Of a DNA stretch of 44,503 nt, positions 36,304 to 44,503 are shown one piece after another (the stretch's first letter is position 1; every line of letters begins with the position of its first letter). The DNA comes from Phycisphaeraceae bacterium (GTDB lineage: Bacteria; Planctomycetota; Phycisphaerae; Phycisphaerales; Phycisphaeraceae): contig PBAS01000008.1 in assembly GCA_002716625.1 (NCBI GenBank), positions 1-44,503 on the forward strand, read 5' to 3'. Position numbers and translations under genes: made by a program. A model generated the notes under the pieces. It was given only the letters and a program-made list of their open reading frames with translations, was not told the origin of the DNA and did not search any database.

Positions 36304-37353
36304 CTAGCTTTCGGGCAATGCATATCGACCTGAATGCGTTTTGTCCGTTGCATCAAATGGACATTGCCGTCCCGTGATCGACTCAAAAATCTTTCCCACA
36401 TGTGGATGACAGTTTTCAATAAAAAGTTGAAACCGGATCTGGGTTCCAGCCGCCGCAGTTCCCCCAACATAGAAGCCAGGCACATTGGTCTGCATGGTTT
36501 GAAGATCCAACTGGGGCGCCTGGTTCTCACCTGCCAATGCCACGCCAACCTGTTCCATCAACGTTGTATCCATTTCGTAACCAACCAATAGAAGCACGAA
36601 ATCAGCCGGTACTTGAGTACATTGACCAGTTTGAACCTGACGAAGGGAGACATGCTGTGGCGTAATCACTGTTGGTATGGTCAGGGGGTAATAGGTCACG
36701 CGTTCGGTCTTAATCAACATTTCAATTTCGGGTGCCAACCAGTACTTAACACTTTGGGTATCAAATTCATCCCCACGATAGCTGACCGCAACATCAGCAC
36801 CAGCACGTTGACAACGAATCGCCGCCTCCACTGCCGAGTTGCGACCACCGACAATAAGTAATCGCTTACGGAAGTATCGATGTGGCTCATCAAAATAATG
36901 GCTCACATGGGGCAGATCTTCCCCAGGCAAGTTCAGTTCACGGGCTCGATTGAGGTCACCAGTGGCCAACACGACGTAATCAGCCACGTATTGATGCTGT
37001 CCAGTAGCCTTTTCACTGGTCAACAAGAACTTGGATCCAGACTTTTGGATTGACATAATTTTTTCATGGGTATGCACCGTCAGGTCGAATTGCTCCACAA
37101 TGCTCCGCAGATAGGCCAAGTACTCCTCGCGCGACGCCTTCTCCTGCTCAACGGTCTGCAGCGGAACGCCGCAGATTGAAATACGATCCGGCGACGAAAA
37201 GAACCGCATCTGCCGCGGCATCCAACTCACTGTATGACCAATCTGCCCCGCATCGAAATGAAGATACTTGACGCCACCCAGCTTAAAAGCTGACGCCAAT
37301 TCCAACCCAATCGGGCCCGCACCGACCACAGCCACTTGCGTCCTGGTTGCCAT
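36304..37353 (-). CDS. FAD-dependent pyridine nucleotide-disulfide oxidoreductase-like protein (YpdA-like)
   Basis: The product is 349 residues. The FAD-binding start is VAVVGAGPIGLELASAFKLGG, and a second dinucleotide fold is LLIVGGRNSAVEAAIRCQRAGADV. VLATGDLNRARELNLPGED and the final GGTAAAGTQIRFQLFIENCHPHV are typical of YpdA-type reductases. In Firmicutes, YpdA reduces bacillithiol disulfide with NADPH. No redox CxxC is present, consistent with that family. It starts nine bases after guaA ends, so the two form an operon. Whether this organism uses bacillithiol is not shown here. Confidence 0.82.
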   Translation of the reverse strand: MATRTQVAVVGAGPIGLELASAFKLGGVKYLHFDAGQIGHTVSWMPRQMRFFSSPDRISICGVPLQTVEQEKASREEYLAYLRSIVEQFDLTVHTHEKIMSIQKSGSKFLLTSEKATGQHQYVADYVVLATGDLNRARELNLPGEDLPHVSHYFDEPHRYFRKRLLIVGGRNSAVEAAIRCQRAGADVAVSYRGDEFDTQSVKYWLAPEIEMLIKTERVTYYPLTIPTVITPQHVSLRQVQTGQCTQVPADFVLLLVGYEMDTTLMEQVGVALAGENQAPQLDLQTMQTNVPGFYVGGTAAAGTQIRFQLFIENCHPHVGKIFESITGRQCPFDATDKTHSGRYALPES

Positions 37354-37362
37354 AGGGGCAAG

Positions 37363-38979
37363 CTACTCCCACTCAATCGTTGCCGGCGGTTTGCTGGAGA
37401 TGTCATAGACCACCCGGTTGACACCCCCCACCTCATTGATGATGCGATTACTGATTTTCGCCAGTACCTCAAATGGGATTCGTGCCCAGTCGGCCGTCAT
37501 GAAATCCTGTGACTCAACTGCGCGAATTGCAATGACCTGCTCATGCGTACGACCATCGCCCATCACACCCACGGCTTTAACCGGCAGCAAAACAGCGAAG
37601 ACCTGAGCCGTGGAACGATACAGTCCTGCGGATGCGATTTCCTCAAGCAAAATTTCATCGGCATCACGCAAAATATCCAGTGCCGATTGGGTCACCGCCC
37701 CCAGAACACGCACGGCCAGACCAGGACCGGGGAATGGATGTCGCCAAACGATCTGTTCAGACAGATCCAGAACTTCACCCAGTCGCCGCACCTCGTCTTT
37801 AAACAGGTTGCGCAGCGGCTCAACCAGTTTGAAACCGAGTTTCTCGGGTAGCCCACCGACATTGTGATGACTTTTAATATTTGCCGCCGCCCCGCTGTAT
37901 CCGTGACCCGATTCAATCACATCGGGATAAAGCGTGCCCTGGGCAAGGAACTCGGCATCGCCGATCGCCTTTGCCGCATCCTTGAATACCTCGATGAATC
38001 GATGGCCAATACGCTGTCGTTTTTCCTGAGGATCTTCAATCCCCGCCAGATCAGATAAAAACTGAACGCCTGCATCGACAACGCGCAGATTGATACTGAA
38101 ATGCGAACGGAATGTTTTCTCCACCAGTTGGCGTTCATTCTTGCGCAGAAGGCCGTTATCTACAAAGATGCAGGTCAGTTGCTCGCCAATCGCCCGTTGC
38201 AACAAAGCCGCTGTAACCGCCGAATCAACCCCCCCCGACAAACCACACACAACACGGGCATCACCCACCACTTGACGTACCCGTTTGATTTCAGCCTCGA
38301 GAAAATCACTCATCTTCCACGAACCGTCACAACGACAGATTGAAAACAGGAAATTGCCCAGGATGTCGACACCGTGTTGTGTGTGCGTCACTTCGGGATG
38401 GAACTGCACCCCATAAAAAGAACGCTTACGGTGACGCACCGCCGCACAAGGACACGTGGTCGTTGACGCCAACGAAACAAAATCATCCGGCAGATCAATA
38501 ATTTGATCGCCATGACTCATCCAGACCGATGATTGAGATTCAATATTCACCAATAGATCTGTGTCATCGCGGACCACCAGATCTGCGCGGCCATATTCAT
38601 GGTGTGAAGCTCGGCGCACCTCGGCGCCCAGCAGTTGACAAGCCAGTTGCATGCCGTAACAGATCCCCAGTATGGGAACATTCAACTCGAAAATGCGCGG
38701 ATCGCAACGCGGGGCTCCTTTGTCATAGACACTTGCTGGCCCCCCCGAAAGAATGACACCACGTGGCTTGATGACTTTCAACTGGTCAATAGAGATATCC
38801 GGTGCCACCAAAATGCTCAGCACACCTGCCTCACGTACGCGTCGCGCAATGAGTTGTGCGTACTGTGAACCAAAATCGAGGATTGGCACGACCTGGCCAC
38901 GAAGCGATTGTGGCAGATCGTCTAACTCACTGAGCAGTTGGTCGGGTTCCGGGCTCCCGGGAGTCGACGCGGTGGACAT
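37363..38979 (-). CDS. guaA: GMP synthase (glutamine-hydrolysing)
   Basis: GuaA converts XMP to GMP with ATP and glutamine. From ATG 38979 (AAGG eight bases upstream; the frame opens 27 bases earlier) the product is 538 residues. The N-terminal class I amidotransferase domain has GICYGMQ with the catalytic Cys and [13 protein letters not shown] with its His. The ATP pyrophosphatase domain has [13 protein letters not shown]. The C-terminal dimerisation domain ends in KPPATIEWE. It leads a two-gene operon with the YpdA-like gene and lies divergent from the gene at 39030. Confidence 0.97.
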   Translation of the reverse strand: MSTASTPGSPEPDQLLSELDDLPQSLRGQVVPILDFGSQYAQLIARRVREAGVLSILVAPDISIDQLKVIKPRGVILSGGPASVYDKGAPRCDPRIFELNVPILGICYGMQLACQLLGAEVRRASHHEYGRADLVVRDDTDLLVNIESQSSVWMSHGDQIIDLPDDFVSLASTTTCPCAAVRHRKRSFYGVQFHPEVTHTQHGVDILGNFLFSICRCDGSWKMSDFLEAEIKRVRQVVGDARVVCGLSGGVDSAVTAALLQRAIGEQLTCIFVDNGLLRKNERQLVEKTFRSHFSINLRVVDAGVQFLSDLAGIEDPQEKRQRIGHRFIEVFKDAAKAIGDAEFLAQGTLYPDVIESGHGYSGAAANIKSHHNVGGLPEKLGFKLVEPLRNLFKDEVRRLGEVLDLSEQIVWRHPFPGPGLAVRVLGAVTQSALDILRDADEILLEEIASAGLYRSTAQVFAVLLPVKAVGVMGDGRTHEQVIAIRAVESQDFMTADWARIPFEVLAKISNRIINEVGGVNRVVYDISSKPPATIEWE

Positions 38980-39029
38980 GTGGTCGCCTTCTAAAAGAGG
39001 GATCATAACTATTAGGCCAAAGCACTACA

Positions 39030-39818
39030 ATGCCACACATGCAAACCGCCATACTGCTGGCCATCGCGATTTTTACCGCCGCGCCGCCATTGACGGACAA
39101 GCAAGCTATGCAACTCCAGTCGGCCATCGACAACAGTCCATTGGTTGACGAGGCCGCCTGGTATCCTTTGCTACATAATGCCCTTGAATGGCAAGGTGAT
39201 GTGAAGCCGGGCAGTAAGATCCCTGATTATGATGCCATCCAAAAGACCCCTTCGGTCTATCGTGGCCAACGTTTTATTCTCGCAGGTCGCTATGCAGGTC
39301 GACCACCCAGCAGGACCGACCTTAAGGTCTCCAACCTTGCTCGGGCAGGACCGTGGGACGGCGAACTGGAACAATGGAGCATGATCGTTGCCAACGATCC
39401 CGAAATCGTGGCAATTGTCTACCTCGTGGACCCACCCGATGAACCGCGGGTCGGCAGTCACATCGAAATAGTTGCGCGATTCTACAAGATCTGGGAGACC
39501 ACCAATCTGGAAAATCAAGTATCGCGTTATCCTGTATTTGTTGGCAAATCTGCGAAGTTGTCCAAAACTGCGTACAGTACACCAACCCAGACGTCGCGAT
39601 TCTTTCTTGCACTGGTAATCGCCCTTGGACTCGGATGGCTCATACTCCGATTCGGGGTGATGAAACAAAAACAACGCGGACCGGTTTCAAGTCGGCACCA
39701 TGTGGTGCCAGCCCATGAACTACGACCCCATGACCATGCAAATGACGATGATCAAGACGGATTACCGCAGGACCCCGCCCAGGCCCTGCTAGAGATCAAA
39801 CGCCGACAACGAAAGTAA
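39030..39818 (+). CDS. Exported or membrane protein of unknown function
   Basis: The product is 262 residues. A signal-like N-terminus (MQTAILLAIAIFTAAPPL) and a C-terminal membrane segment (FFLALVIALGLGWLILRFGV, about 192-211) enclose a soluble domain with YRGQRFILAGRYAG and a predicted beta-rich core. The short tail after the segment is charged and His/Asp-rich. No family was recognised. It is divergent from guaA with 50 bases between starts and ends three bases before aroB, so it is co-transcribed with aroB. Confidence 0.78.
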   Translation: MPHMQTAILLAIAIFTAAPPLTDKQAMQLQSAIDNSPLVDEAAWYPLLHNALEWQGDVKPGSKIPDYDAIQKTPSVYRGQRFILAGRYAGRPPSRTDLKVSNLARAGPWDGELEQWSMIVANDPEIVAIVYLVDPPDEPRVGSHIEIVARFYKIWETTNLENQVSRYPVFVGKSAKLSKTAYSTPTQTSRFFLALVIALGLGWLILRFGVMKQKQRGPVSSRHHVVPAHELRPHDHANDDDQDGLPQDPAQALLEIKRRQRK

Positions 39819-39821
39819 CCC

Positions 39822-40919
39822 ATGAACTCCATTGCCATTGACCTGCCACATCACCGCTATGAAGTGCTGGTTGAAAGTGGCGGCCTTAATCAGTTAGGCA
39901 GCCTAGTTCAGCAGGTGGCGCCTCACACGCGGGCGGCATTACTGATTGACCAGGGACTTCCTGATCAACATATTGTGTCGGCGCAATCTTCGCTGCAAAA
40001 ATCCGGATACGACCTTGTCATCGAGCCGATGCCTGTGGGCGAGAATCACAAGAACCTTGATACCGTGTGTGCCACCTATGAACGACTTTTAAGCGGTCAA
40101 CTTGAGCGGCACAGCCCCGTCATTGCAATGGGCGGTGGAATTGTGGGCGACACGGCTGGGTTCATTGCCGCAACCTACCTTAGGGGTGTGCCATTTATTC
40201 AATGCCCAACCACCTTGCTTGCAATGGTCGATGCCTCGGTCGGGGGGAAAGTCGGCGTTAATCTTCCGCAAGGAAAAAATCTTGTAGGCAGTTTCTATCA
40301 GCCCAGTCTCGTCATTATTGATACCGATACGCTATCTACCCTACCGGATCGCCAGATGCGCTGCGGCCTGGCCGAGTGTATTAAACATGGCATCATTCGT
40401 GACGCTGAACTGTTCACATGGACGGAAAACCATGTCGATAAAATCCTTTCCCGGGATCGTGATATCCTGATTGAATTGATTCTCCGCAACGTACAGATCA
40501 AGGCAAGCGTGGTCACCGCTGATGAAAAGGAACTGGGTCAGCGGGCTCACCTGAATTTCGGTCATACTTTCGCCCATGCCATTGAAGCCGCTGAAAAGTT
40601 CGATAGTCCCTCTTCTTGCCATCATGGCGAAGCTGTCGCGTTGGGCATGGTCGCAGCAACCAGATTGTCCGTTGTAATCGGCCGATGCGACCCAAACATC
40701 CTCCCGCGACTTACCAGCCTGCTTGCGCGTGCTGGGCTTCCCATCCAGTCCCCACACCTACCCCCAACCAAGCAGTTACTGGAACTAATGCGGGTTGACA
40801 AGAAGGTGGCAGGCGGGCAATTGCGGTTGGTGCTTCCCACGAACCTGGGGCAAGTTGATCTTGTCGATGCAGTTGATGAGCAACACATCGTTGATGCATG
40901 GGATGGCTTGCGCCCATAG
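39822..40919 (+). CDS. aroB: 3-dehydroquinate synthase
   Basis: AroB makes 3-dehydroquinate from DAHP, the second step of the shikimate pathway, using NAD and a divalent metal. The product is 365 residues. Diagnostic segments are GGGIVGDTAGFIAATYLRGVP, PTTLLAMVDASVGGKVGVN, NLVGSFYQP, AECIKHGII, and the metal-binding HLNFGHTFAHAIEA and HHGEAVALGM. It directly follows the unknown membrane-protein gene with a three-base gap. Confidence 0.97.
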   Translation: MNSIAIDLPHHRYEVLVESGGLNQLGSLVQQVAPHTRAALLIDQGLPDQHIVSAQSSLQKSGYDLVIEPMPVGENHKNLDTVCATYERLLSGQLERHSPVIAMGGGIVGDTAGFIAATYLRGVPFIQCPTTLLAMVDASVGGKVGVNLPQGKNLVGSFYQPSLVIIDTDTLSTLPDRQMRCGLAECIKHGIIRDAELFTWTENHVDKILSRDRDILIELILRNVQIKASVVTADEKELGQRAHLNFGHTFAHAIEAAEKFDSPSSCHHGEAVALGMVAATRLSVVIGRCDPNILPRLTSLLARAGLPIQSPHLPPTKQLLELMRVDKKVAGGQLRLVLPTNLGQVDLVDAVDEQHIVDAWDGLRP

Positions 40920-41098
40920 GACACGGATTGTCAAATAGCAGTCAGTTTGACCCAGGTCACATGGCAATCACAGATTGCCCCGCGACCCCGCCTGCAACAC
41001 CCAGAAAGCGAGAGGCTTTGATTAAACAACAAAGATCGACTTGCTGTCATAATGGATGTAATCTTCTACTAACCTTTGCCAATCAAGATGAATGAGAA

Positions 41099-41440
41099 AT
41101 GGCACCCATGCAAAGAAATGAAAATGGCCAAGTGGTCATAAGCTGCGATTTTTGTGGAACTGACTGGGACCAAGTTCGTCCCATGATTGAAGGGCATCGG
41201 GGGTCGGTTATTTGCCTCGACTGCGTTAAGCAAGCGATTGCCGATGAGAGTGCCCCACCAAGCCAATACAGTTGCACAATGTGCATTCGTGATCAGCTGC
41301 CGACGAAACTCAAGCAATGGGAGCCCAGCCCACGGCCACCTGCGGCTAACCCAACCGCCATTATTTGTCACGATTGCCTTCAGCAGGCAAGCCAAGCATT
41401 TCATCGTGATAATGATGTTCCGTGGTCAAAGCCCCAGTAA
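41099..41440 (+). CDS. Small protein with two ClpX-type four-cysteine zinc fingers
   Basis: The product is 113 residues. The first half reads CDFCGTDWDQVRPMIEG followed by VICLDCVKQA, which resembles the ClpX zinc-binding domain (CxFCG...ICxxC). The second half repeats the pattern in weaker form: CTMCIRDQLPTK and IICHDCLQQA. There is no ATPase domain, so it is not ClpX itself. It may bind other proteins or act as an adaptor. ATG 41099 or ATG 41108 may be the start. It lies alone between aroB and nadE. Confidence 0.78.
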   Translation: MAPMQRNENGQVVISCDFCGTDWDQVRPMIEGHRGSVICLDCVKQAIADESAPPSQYSCTMCIRDQLPTKLKQWEPSPRPPAANPTAIICHDCLQQASQAFHRDNDVPWSKPQ

Positions 41441-41526
41441 TTGATGATCACACGCCAAGACATGGCTTTGTGGGAATTTTAAAATCAGTGGTCCGAAAGA
41501 TCCCTTGGCTCAGCCCAACCATTCAA

Positions 41527-43347
41527 TCATCTGGGTACTAGCGGCGACCTAATCCCATTCAAGGCTCCGTTCTTATAACGCTGTGCAATCGGCATCCTGC
41601 GCCCAAATCCAAAGGCCCGGCCAGTTACTTTGATTCCCGGCGCAGCCTGTTTGCGTTTGTATTCATTACGATCAATTAACTGCACCATCCGTGTAATCGT
41701 CTGCTGGGACACCGTTTGCTTCAGGACATCTATAATTTGCTGCACTGACTGTTCCTGCTCAACGTAGTACTCGATAATCTGATCCAATACTTCGTAAGGT
41801 GGCAATGAATCCTGATCACTTTGGCCAGGACGCAACTCGGCACTAGGCACTTTCGTAATGGAGTTTGGGGGGATGACCGAGCACCCGTATTCATCCCGAA
41901 GTGGGGATAATGGAGAGTTATTGATCCATTGAGCCAGTTCCCAAACCATTGTCTTGGGCACATCATTGAGCACGGCCATCCCACCGCACATATCGCCATA
42001 GAGCGTGCAATAGCCCACCGCCAGTTCACTCTTGTTACCTGTGGTGACAAGCAGTGCGCCATTTTTGTTGGAAAAAGCCATCAGGATGACACCGCGAATA
42101 CGTGCCTGGATATTCTCCTCGGTTGCATCCGGTTCCAAGCCGTCAAAATGTGGCGCAAGTACCTGCTCAAATGCATGGTGTGGACCGGCAATTGGGATCT
42201 TGTGAAAGGCCAGCCCCAATACATCGGCCAATTCTTCCGCATCGGTAACAGAACCCGGCGAACTATAGCGGGACGGCATTGCCACACCAATCACATTCGA
42301 CTTGCCCATTGCGGCAACCGCCAAAGCTGCGGTCACCGCCGAATCGATGCCGCCTGACAGTCCTACAACGATGGACTTAAATCCGCACTTGTGACAGTAA
42401 TCACGCAACCCTAGGACTAATGCTTGATAAACCGATTCAATCGCACATCCCGACCTCAATCGACTTGAGCGTTCTGGATCTTCCGGCAGTTGCGGCTTGG
42501 CCATTTCCAAAGGCGGTACCATTGTCGATGGGTCAACCCGGAGCGATGGGGTACCATTCATACCTGATACAGATGGCTCCACATCCACAACCAGTAAATC
42601 TGTTTCAAAAGACTTGGCCGCAGCAATAAGATTGCCATCCACACCGACCACGCAGCTATTGCCGTCAAACACCAGTTCATCATTTCCACCAACCTGATTG
42701 CAATAGATCAAAGGCCGTACCCACCGCTTGGCTGCAGCCGCAAATAGTTCCAACCGGAATGCCGGCTTACCAACCACAAAGGGTGATGCCGAACAATTGA
42801 TCATGATCTGGGCATCAGCATCAGCCAAAGCATCCAAGGGATCGTGACGGTACAGCTTCCGGGGAAGTAACTGTTGGTCGTTCCAGAGATCTTCACAGAT
42901 GGTGATGCCCAGACGAACACCATGAAATTCGAGAGGCAAATCGCCTGTCGGACCAGCCTGCGGTTCAAAATAACGACTTTCATCAAATACATCGTAGGTT
43001 GGCAGAAGGCTCTTGGATCGGTGGCCAACAACACGACCACCTTGACAGAAAGCTGCAGCATTTAGCAACGGGCGGCCAACCGGGTCATCAGAACGGCGGG
43101 GATATCCAATGACGGCTGCAATTTTTCCGCAAAATCCTGCCAGGTACTGAACCGCGGCCTCACAGTCATTAATCACCGAGGGTTTAAGCAATAAATCCTT
43201 TGGCGGGTAGCCAACAATCGCCAATTCGGGCAGCACCACAAGTTCAGCGTCGTACTGCTGTGCCTCACTGATCGCATGACGGATCTGCTGGACATTGCCG
43301 TGAATGTCCCCGATCGTTGGATTAATCTGCGCCAGTGCAATCTTCAC
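41527..43347 (-). CDS. nadE: Glutamine-dependent NAD+ synthetase
   Basis: NadE makes NAD from deamido-NAD, ATP and glutamine. The GTG at 43347 is preferred because GGAG lies nine bases upstream and the conserved KIALAQINPTIGD begins there; the frame opens at ATG 43401 without such a site. The product is 606 residues. The nitrilase-type amidase domain has the Glu of LPELAIVGYPP, the Lys of KSLLPTYDVFDE and the Cys of ITICEDLW. The synthetase domain has the ATP loop [13 protein letters not shown] and TGNKSELAVGYCTLYGDMCGG. Confidence 0.95.
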   Translation of the reverse strand: MKIALAQINPTIGDIHGNVQQIRHAISEAQQYDAELVVLPELAIVGYPPKDLLLKPSVINDCEAAVQYLAGFCGKIAAVIGYPRRSDDPVGRPLLNAAAFCQGGRVVGHRSKSLLPTYDVFDESRYFEPQAGPTGDLPLEFHGVRLGITICEDLWNDQQLLPRKLYRHDPLDALADADAQIMINCSASPFVVGKPAFRLELFAAAAKRWVRPLIYCNQVGGNDELVFDGNSCVVGVDGNLIAAAKSFETDLLVVDVEPSVSGMNGTPSLRVDPSTMVPPLEMAKPQLPEDPERSSRLRSGCAIESVYQALVLGLRDYCHKCGFKSIVVGLSGGIDSAVTAALAVAAMGKSNVIGVAMPSRYSSPGSVTDAEELADVLGLAFHKIPIAGPHHAFEQVLAPHFDGLEPDATEENIQARIRGVILMAFSNKNGALLVTTGNKSELAVGYCTLYGDMCGGMAVLNDVPKTMVWELAQWINNSPLSPLRDEYGCSVIPPNSITKVPSAELRPGQSDQDSLPPYEVLDQIIEYYVEQEQSVQQIIDVLKQTVSQQTITRMVQLIDRNEYKRKQAAPGIKVTGRAFGFGRRMPIAQRYKNGALNGIRSPLVPR

Positions 43348-43511
43348 AGTAGGATACTCCGCAAACTGATTGTATCCATCACGGACGAACGTGTATTGCA
43401 TTGACGGTTACAAACTCGTCGTCTAGGCTTCGTCTCATTATGGCCGCGTTGGCCAGGAACTGGACGGGACATTTACTGGCAAGGGTGCCATGACAGGCGA
43501 TACTATACTGC

Positions 43512-43562
43512 CTGGTATATCTCCAGTACCAAACCATACTGGTATCAAATACTGATACCGGT
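43512..43562. promoter_or_regulatory. Overlapping inverted repeats upstream of the TPR lipoprotein gene
   Basis: GGTATCA (43541-43547) and TGATACC (43553-43559) are exact partners, extendable to ten pairs with one mismatch. CCAGTA (43523-43528) also pairs with TACTGG (43537-43542), which overlaps the first arm, so the two stems exclude each other. A third short pair is CTGG (43512-43515) with CCAG (43523-43526). The block ends about 35 bases before the start at 43598. It may be an operator with repeated half-sites or a switching RNA leader. Confidence 0.4.
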
Positions 43563-43597
43563 TGATGGCCTGGGGACTTTTCAAGACGGAGACTGGC

Positions 43598-44503
43598 ATG
43601 ATTTGCATGCATGGCCACATCATCGTGTCTTTTGTATTTGCGGGGTTCGTCATCGGTGGCATCAGCGGATGTCATAGTACCGACCATCCATCTAATCTAG
43701 CGGCGCAGATGCATGTCTCCCAGGGTCATCAATTTCTAGATCAGGGTTTAAGCAACTCGGCATTGGCTTCATTTGCCTTGGCCATTGCGGAGAATCCCAA
43801 AATCGTTGATGCTCATCTGGGCATGGGCAATGCCTATCGGCAGCGTGGCCGCTATGAACTGGCGGAACGTTCATTCACCACTGCCACCCATATAGCCCCC
43901 AATAATTATGAAGGACATTATTACCTGGGCTTGGTTCTTCACTTGGGAAATAAACTGGAAGATGCCGCCAGGGTTTACCTTCGCGCCTTGGTGATCCGCC
44001 CGGAGAGCTATGAAGCCAATTATCATCTGGGTGGTGCCTACTTGCAGTTGGGGCGACCAAATGACGCCGCACAATACGTTACCCGCGCAACGGACCTCAA
44101 CCCCGAAAGCCAAGAAGCGTGGGCTAACCAAGGCGTTGCACTCAGTTTATTGGGGCAATATGAAGAGGCGGTGGAAGCCTTTCGACACGCCAACGAACTG
44201 GGTGATACACAAACACCGGTCTTGATTGGCCTGGCTGATGCCCTGTTACGATTAGAGCGTTACGAACGCGCTATTAACGTCTTGCAATCATTGATCCGCC
44301 ACGAACCGACTTCCCTGGCCCACGAGCGGATAGGATATTGTCTATTCAAGTCGTACCGATTCGAAGATGCCCTTACCAGCTACCGCGCCGCCCTGTCACT
44401 CGAAAGTGACGACATGGCCTCACTCAATGGTCTGGGGGTCTGCCTGATGACGCTTTACATCCAATCGGGACGGCGGGATTCAGCCTATTTCGATGAAGCA
44501 ATG
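43598..44503 (+). CDS. TPR lipoprotein, 3' end outside window
   Basis: The open frame runs from ATG 43598 to the window edge, 302 codons with no stop. GGAGA lies five bases upstream. The first 26 residues form a signal peptide (IIVSFVFAGFVIGG) with a lipobox ending in ISGC, so the product is probably a lipoprotein. TPR repeats fill the rest: AHLGMGNAYRQRGRYELAERSF, GHYYLGLVLHLGNKLEDAARVY, ANYHLGGAYLQLGRPNDAAQYV and AWANQGVALSLLGQYEEAVEAF. It likely binds other envelope proteins. Its partners are not in view. Confidence 0.88.
   Translation, partial: MICMHGHIIVSFVFAGFVIGGISGCHSTDHPSNLAAQMHVSQGHQFLDQGLSNSALASFALAIAENPKIVDAHLGMGNAYRQRGRYELAERSFTTATHIAPNNYEGHYYLGLVLHLGNKLEDAARVYLRALVIRPESYEANYHLGGAYLQLGRPNDAAQYVTRATDLNPESQEAWANQGVALSLLGQYEEAVEAFRHANELGDTQTPVLIGLADALLRLERYERAINVLQSLIRHEPTSLAHERIGYCLFKSYRFEDALTSYRAALSLESDDMASLNGLGVCLMTLYIQSGRRDSAYFDEAM

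Overview
The window looks like part of a chromosome from a Planctomycetota-like bacterium, probably near the Phycisphaerae. That placement is an inference. It rests on the combination of a PEP-CTERM protein, an exosortase locus, secreted FG-GAP/UnbV (CRTAC1-type) proteins, a LysM protein with a short N-terminal anchor, many TPR proteins and a remnant dcw cluster that still has an FtsI-type transpeptidase. No rRNA, phage, IS element or CRISPR array was seen. Base composition and gene style are uniform.

Layout. 1-6796 (minus): a multi-spanning membrane protein with TPRs, followed by two secreted FG-GAP/UnbV proteins, the last running off the left edge. 7469-8410 (plus): a PEP-CTERM surface protein with a strong terminator shared with the opposing gene. 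8706-10572 (minus): the translation operon rpsB-tsf, in which tsf carries an in-frame TAG. 10965-23894 (minus): an exopolysaccharide/exosortase operon of six genes in transcription order: outer-membrane export lipoprotein, exosortase fused to an EpsI-like domain, giant TPR protein, Wzz/BY-kinase, sugar-nucleotide epimerase and WecA-like phosphoglycosyl transferase. 24252-26603 (plus): gpsA and a conserved gene of unknown function. 26861-26946: tRNA-Leu(CAG). 27141-32903: hslV facing away from rsmH, LysM protein, ftsL-like, ftsI and a gcvT homologue. 33036-35630 (minus): a GH32 glycosidase followed by a decayed esterase with three in-frame stops. 35873-43347: housekeeping genes (RRM protein, YpdA-like reductase, guaA, aroB, a tandem zinc-finger protein, nadE). 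43598 to the end: a TPR lipoprotein that continues past the right edge.

The coherent system here is the exosortase/exopolysaccharide locus. WecA-like and epimerase enzymes would start and supply a lipid-linked glycan. The Wzz/BY-kinase and export lipoprotein would control length and export it. The exosortase-EpsI fusion would process PEP-CTERM proteins, such as the one 2.5 kb beyond the WecA-like gene. Two enzymes of this operon have unexpected changes at normally essential residues: the kinase has Thr in place of the Walker A Lys, and the epimerase has Phe in place of the catalytic Tyr.

The other anomalies are the in-frame stop in the essential gene tsf and an esterase whose frame is almost entirely preserved but for three nonsense codons. 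TAG and TGA terminate many other genes in the window, so a changed genetic code is not the explanation.
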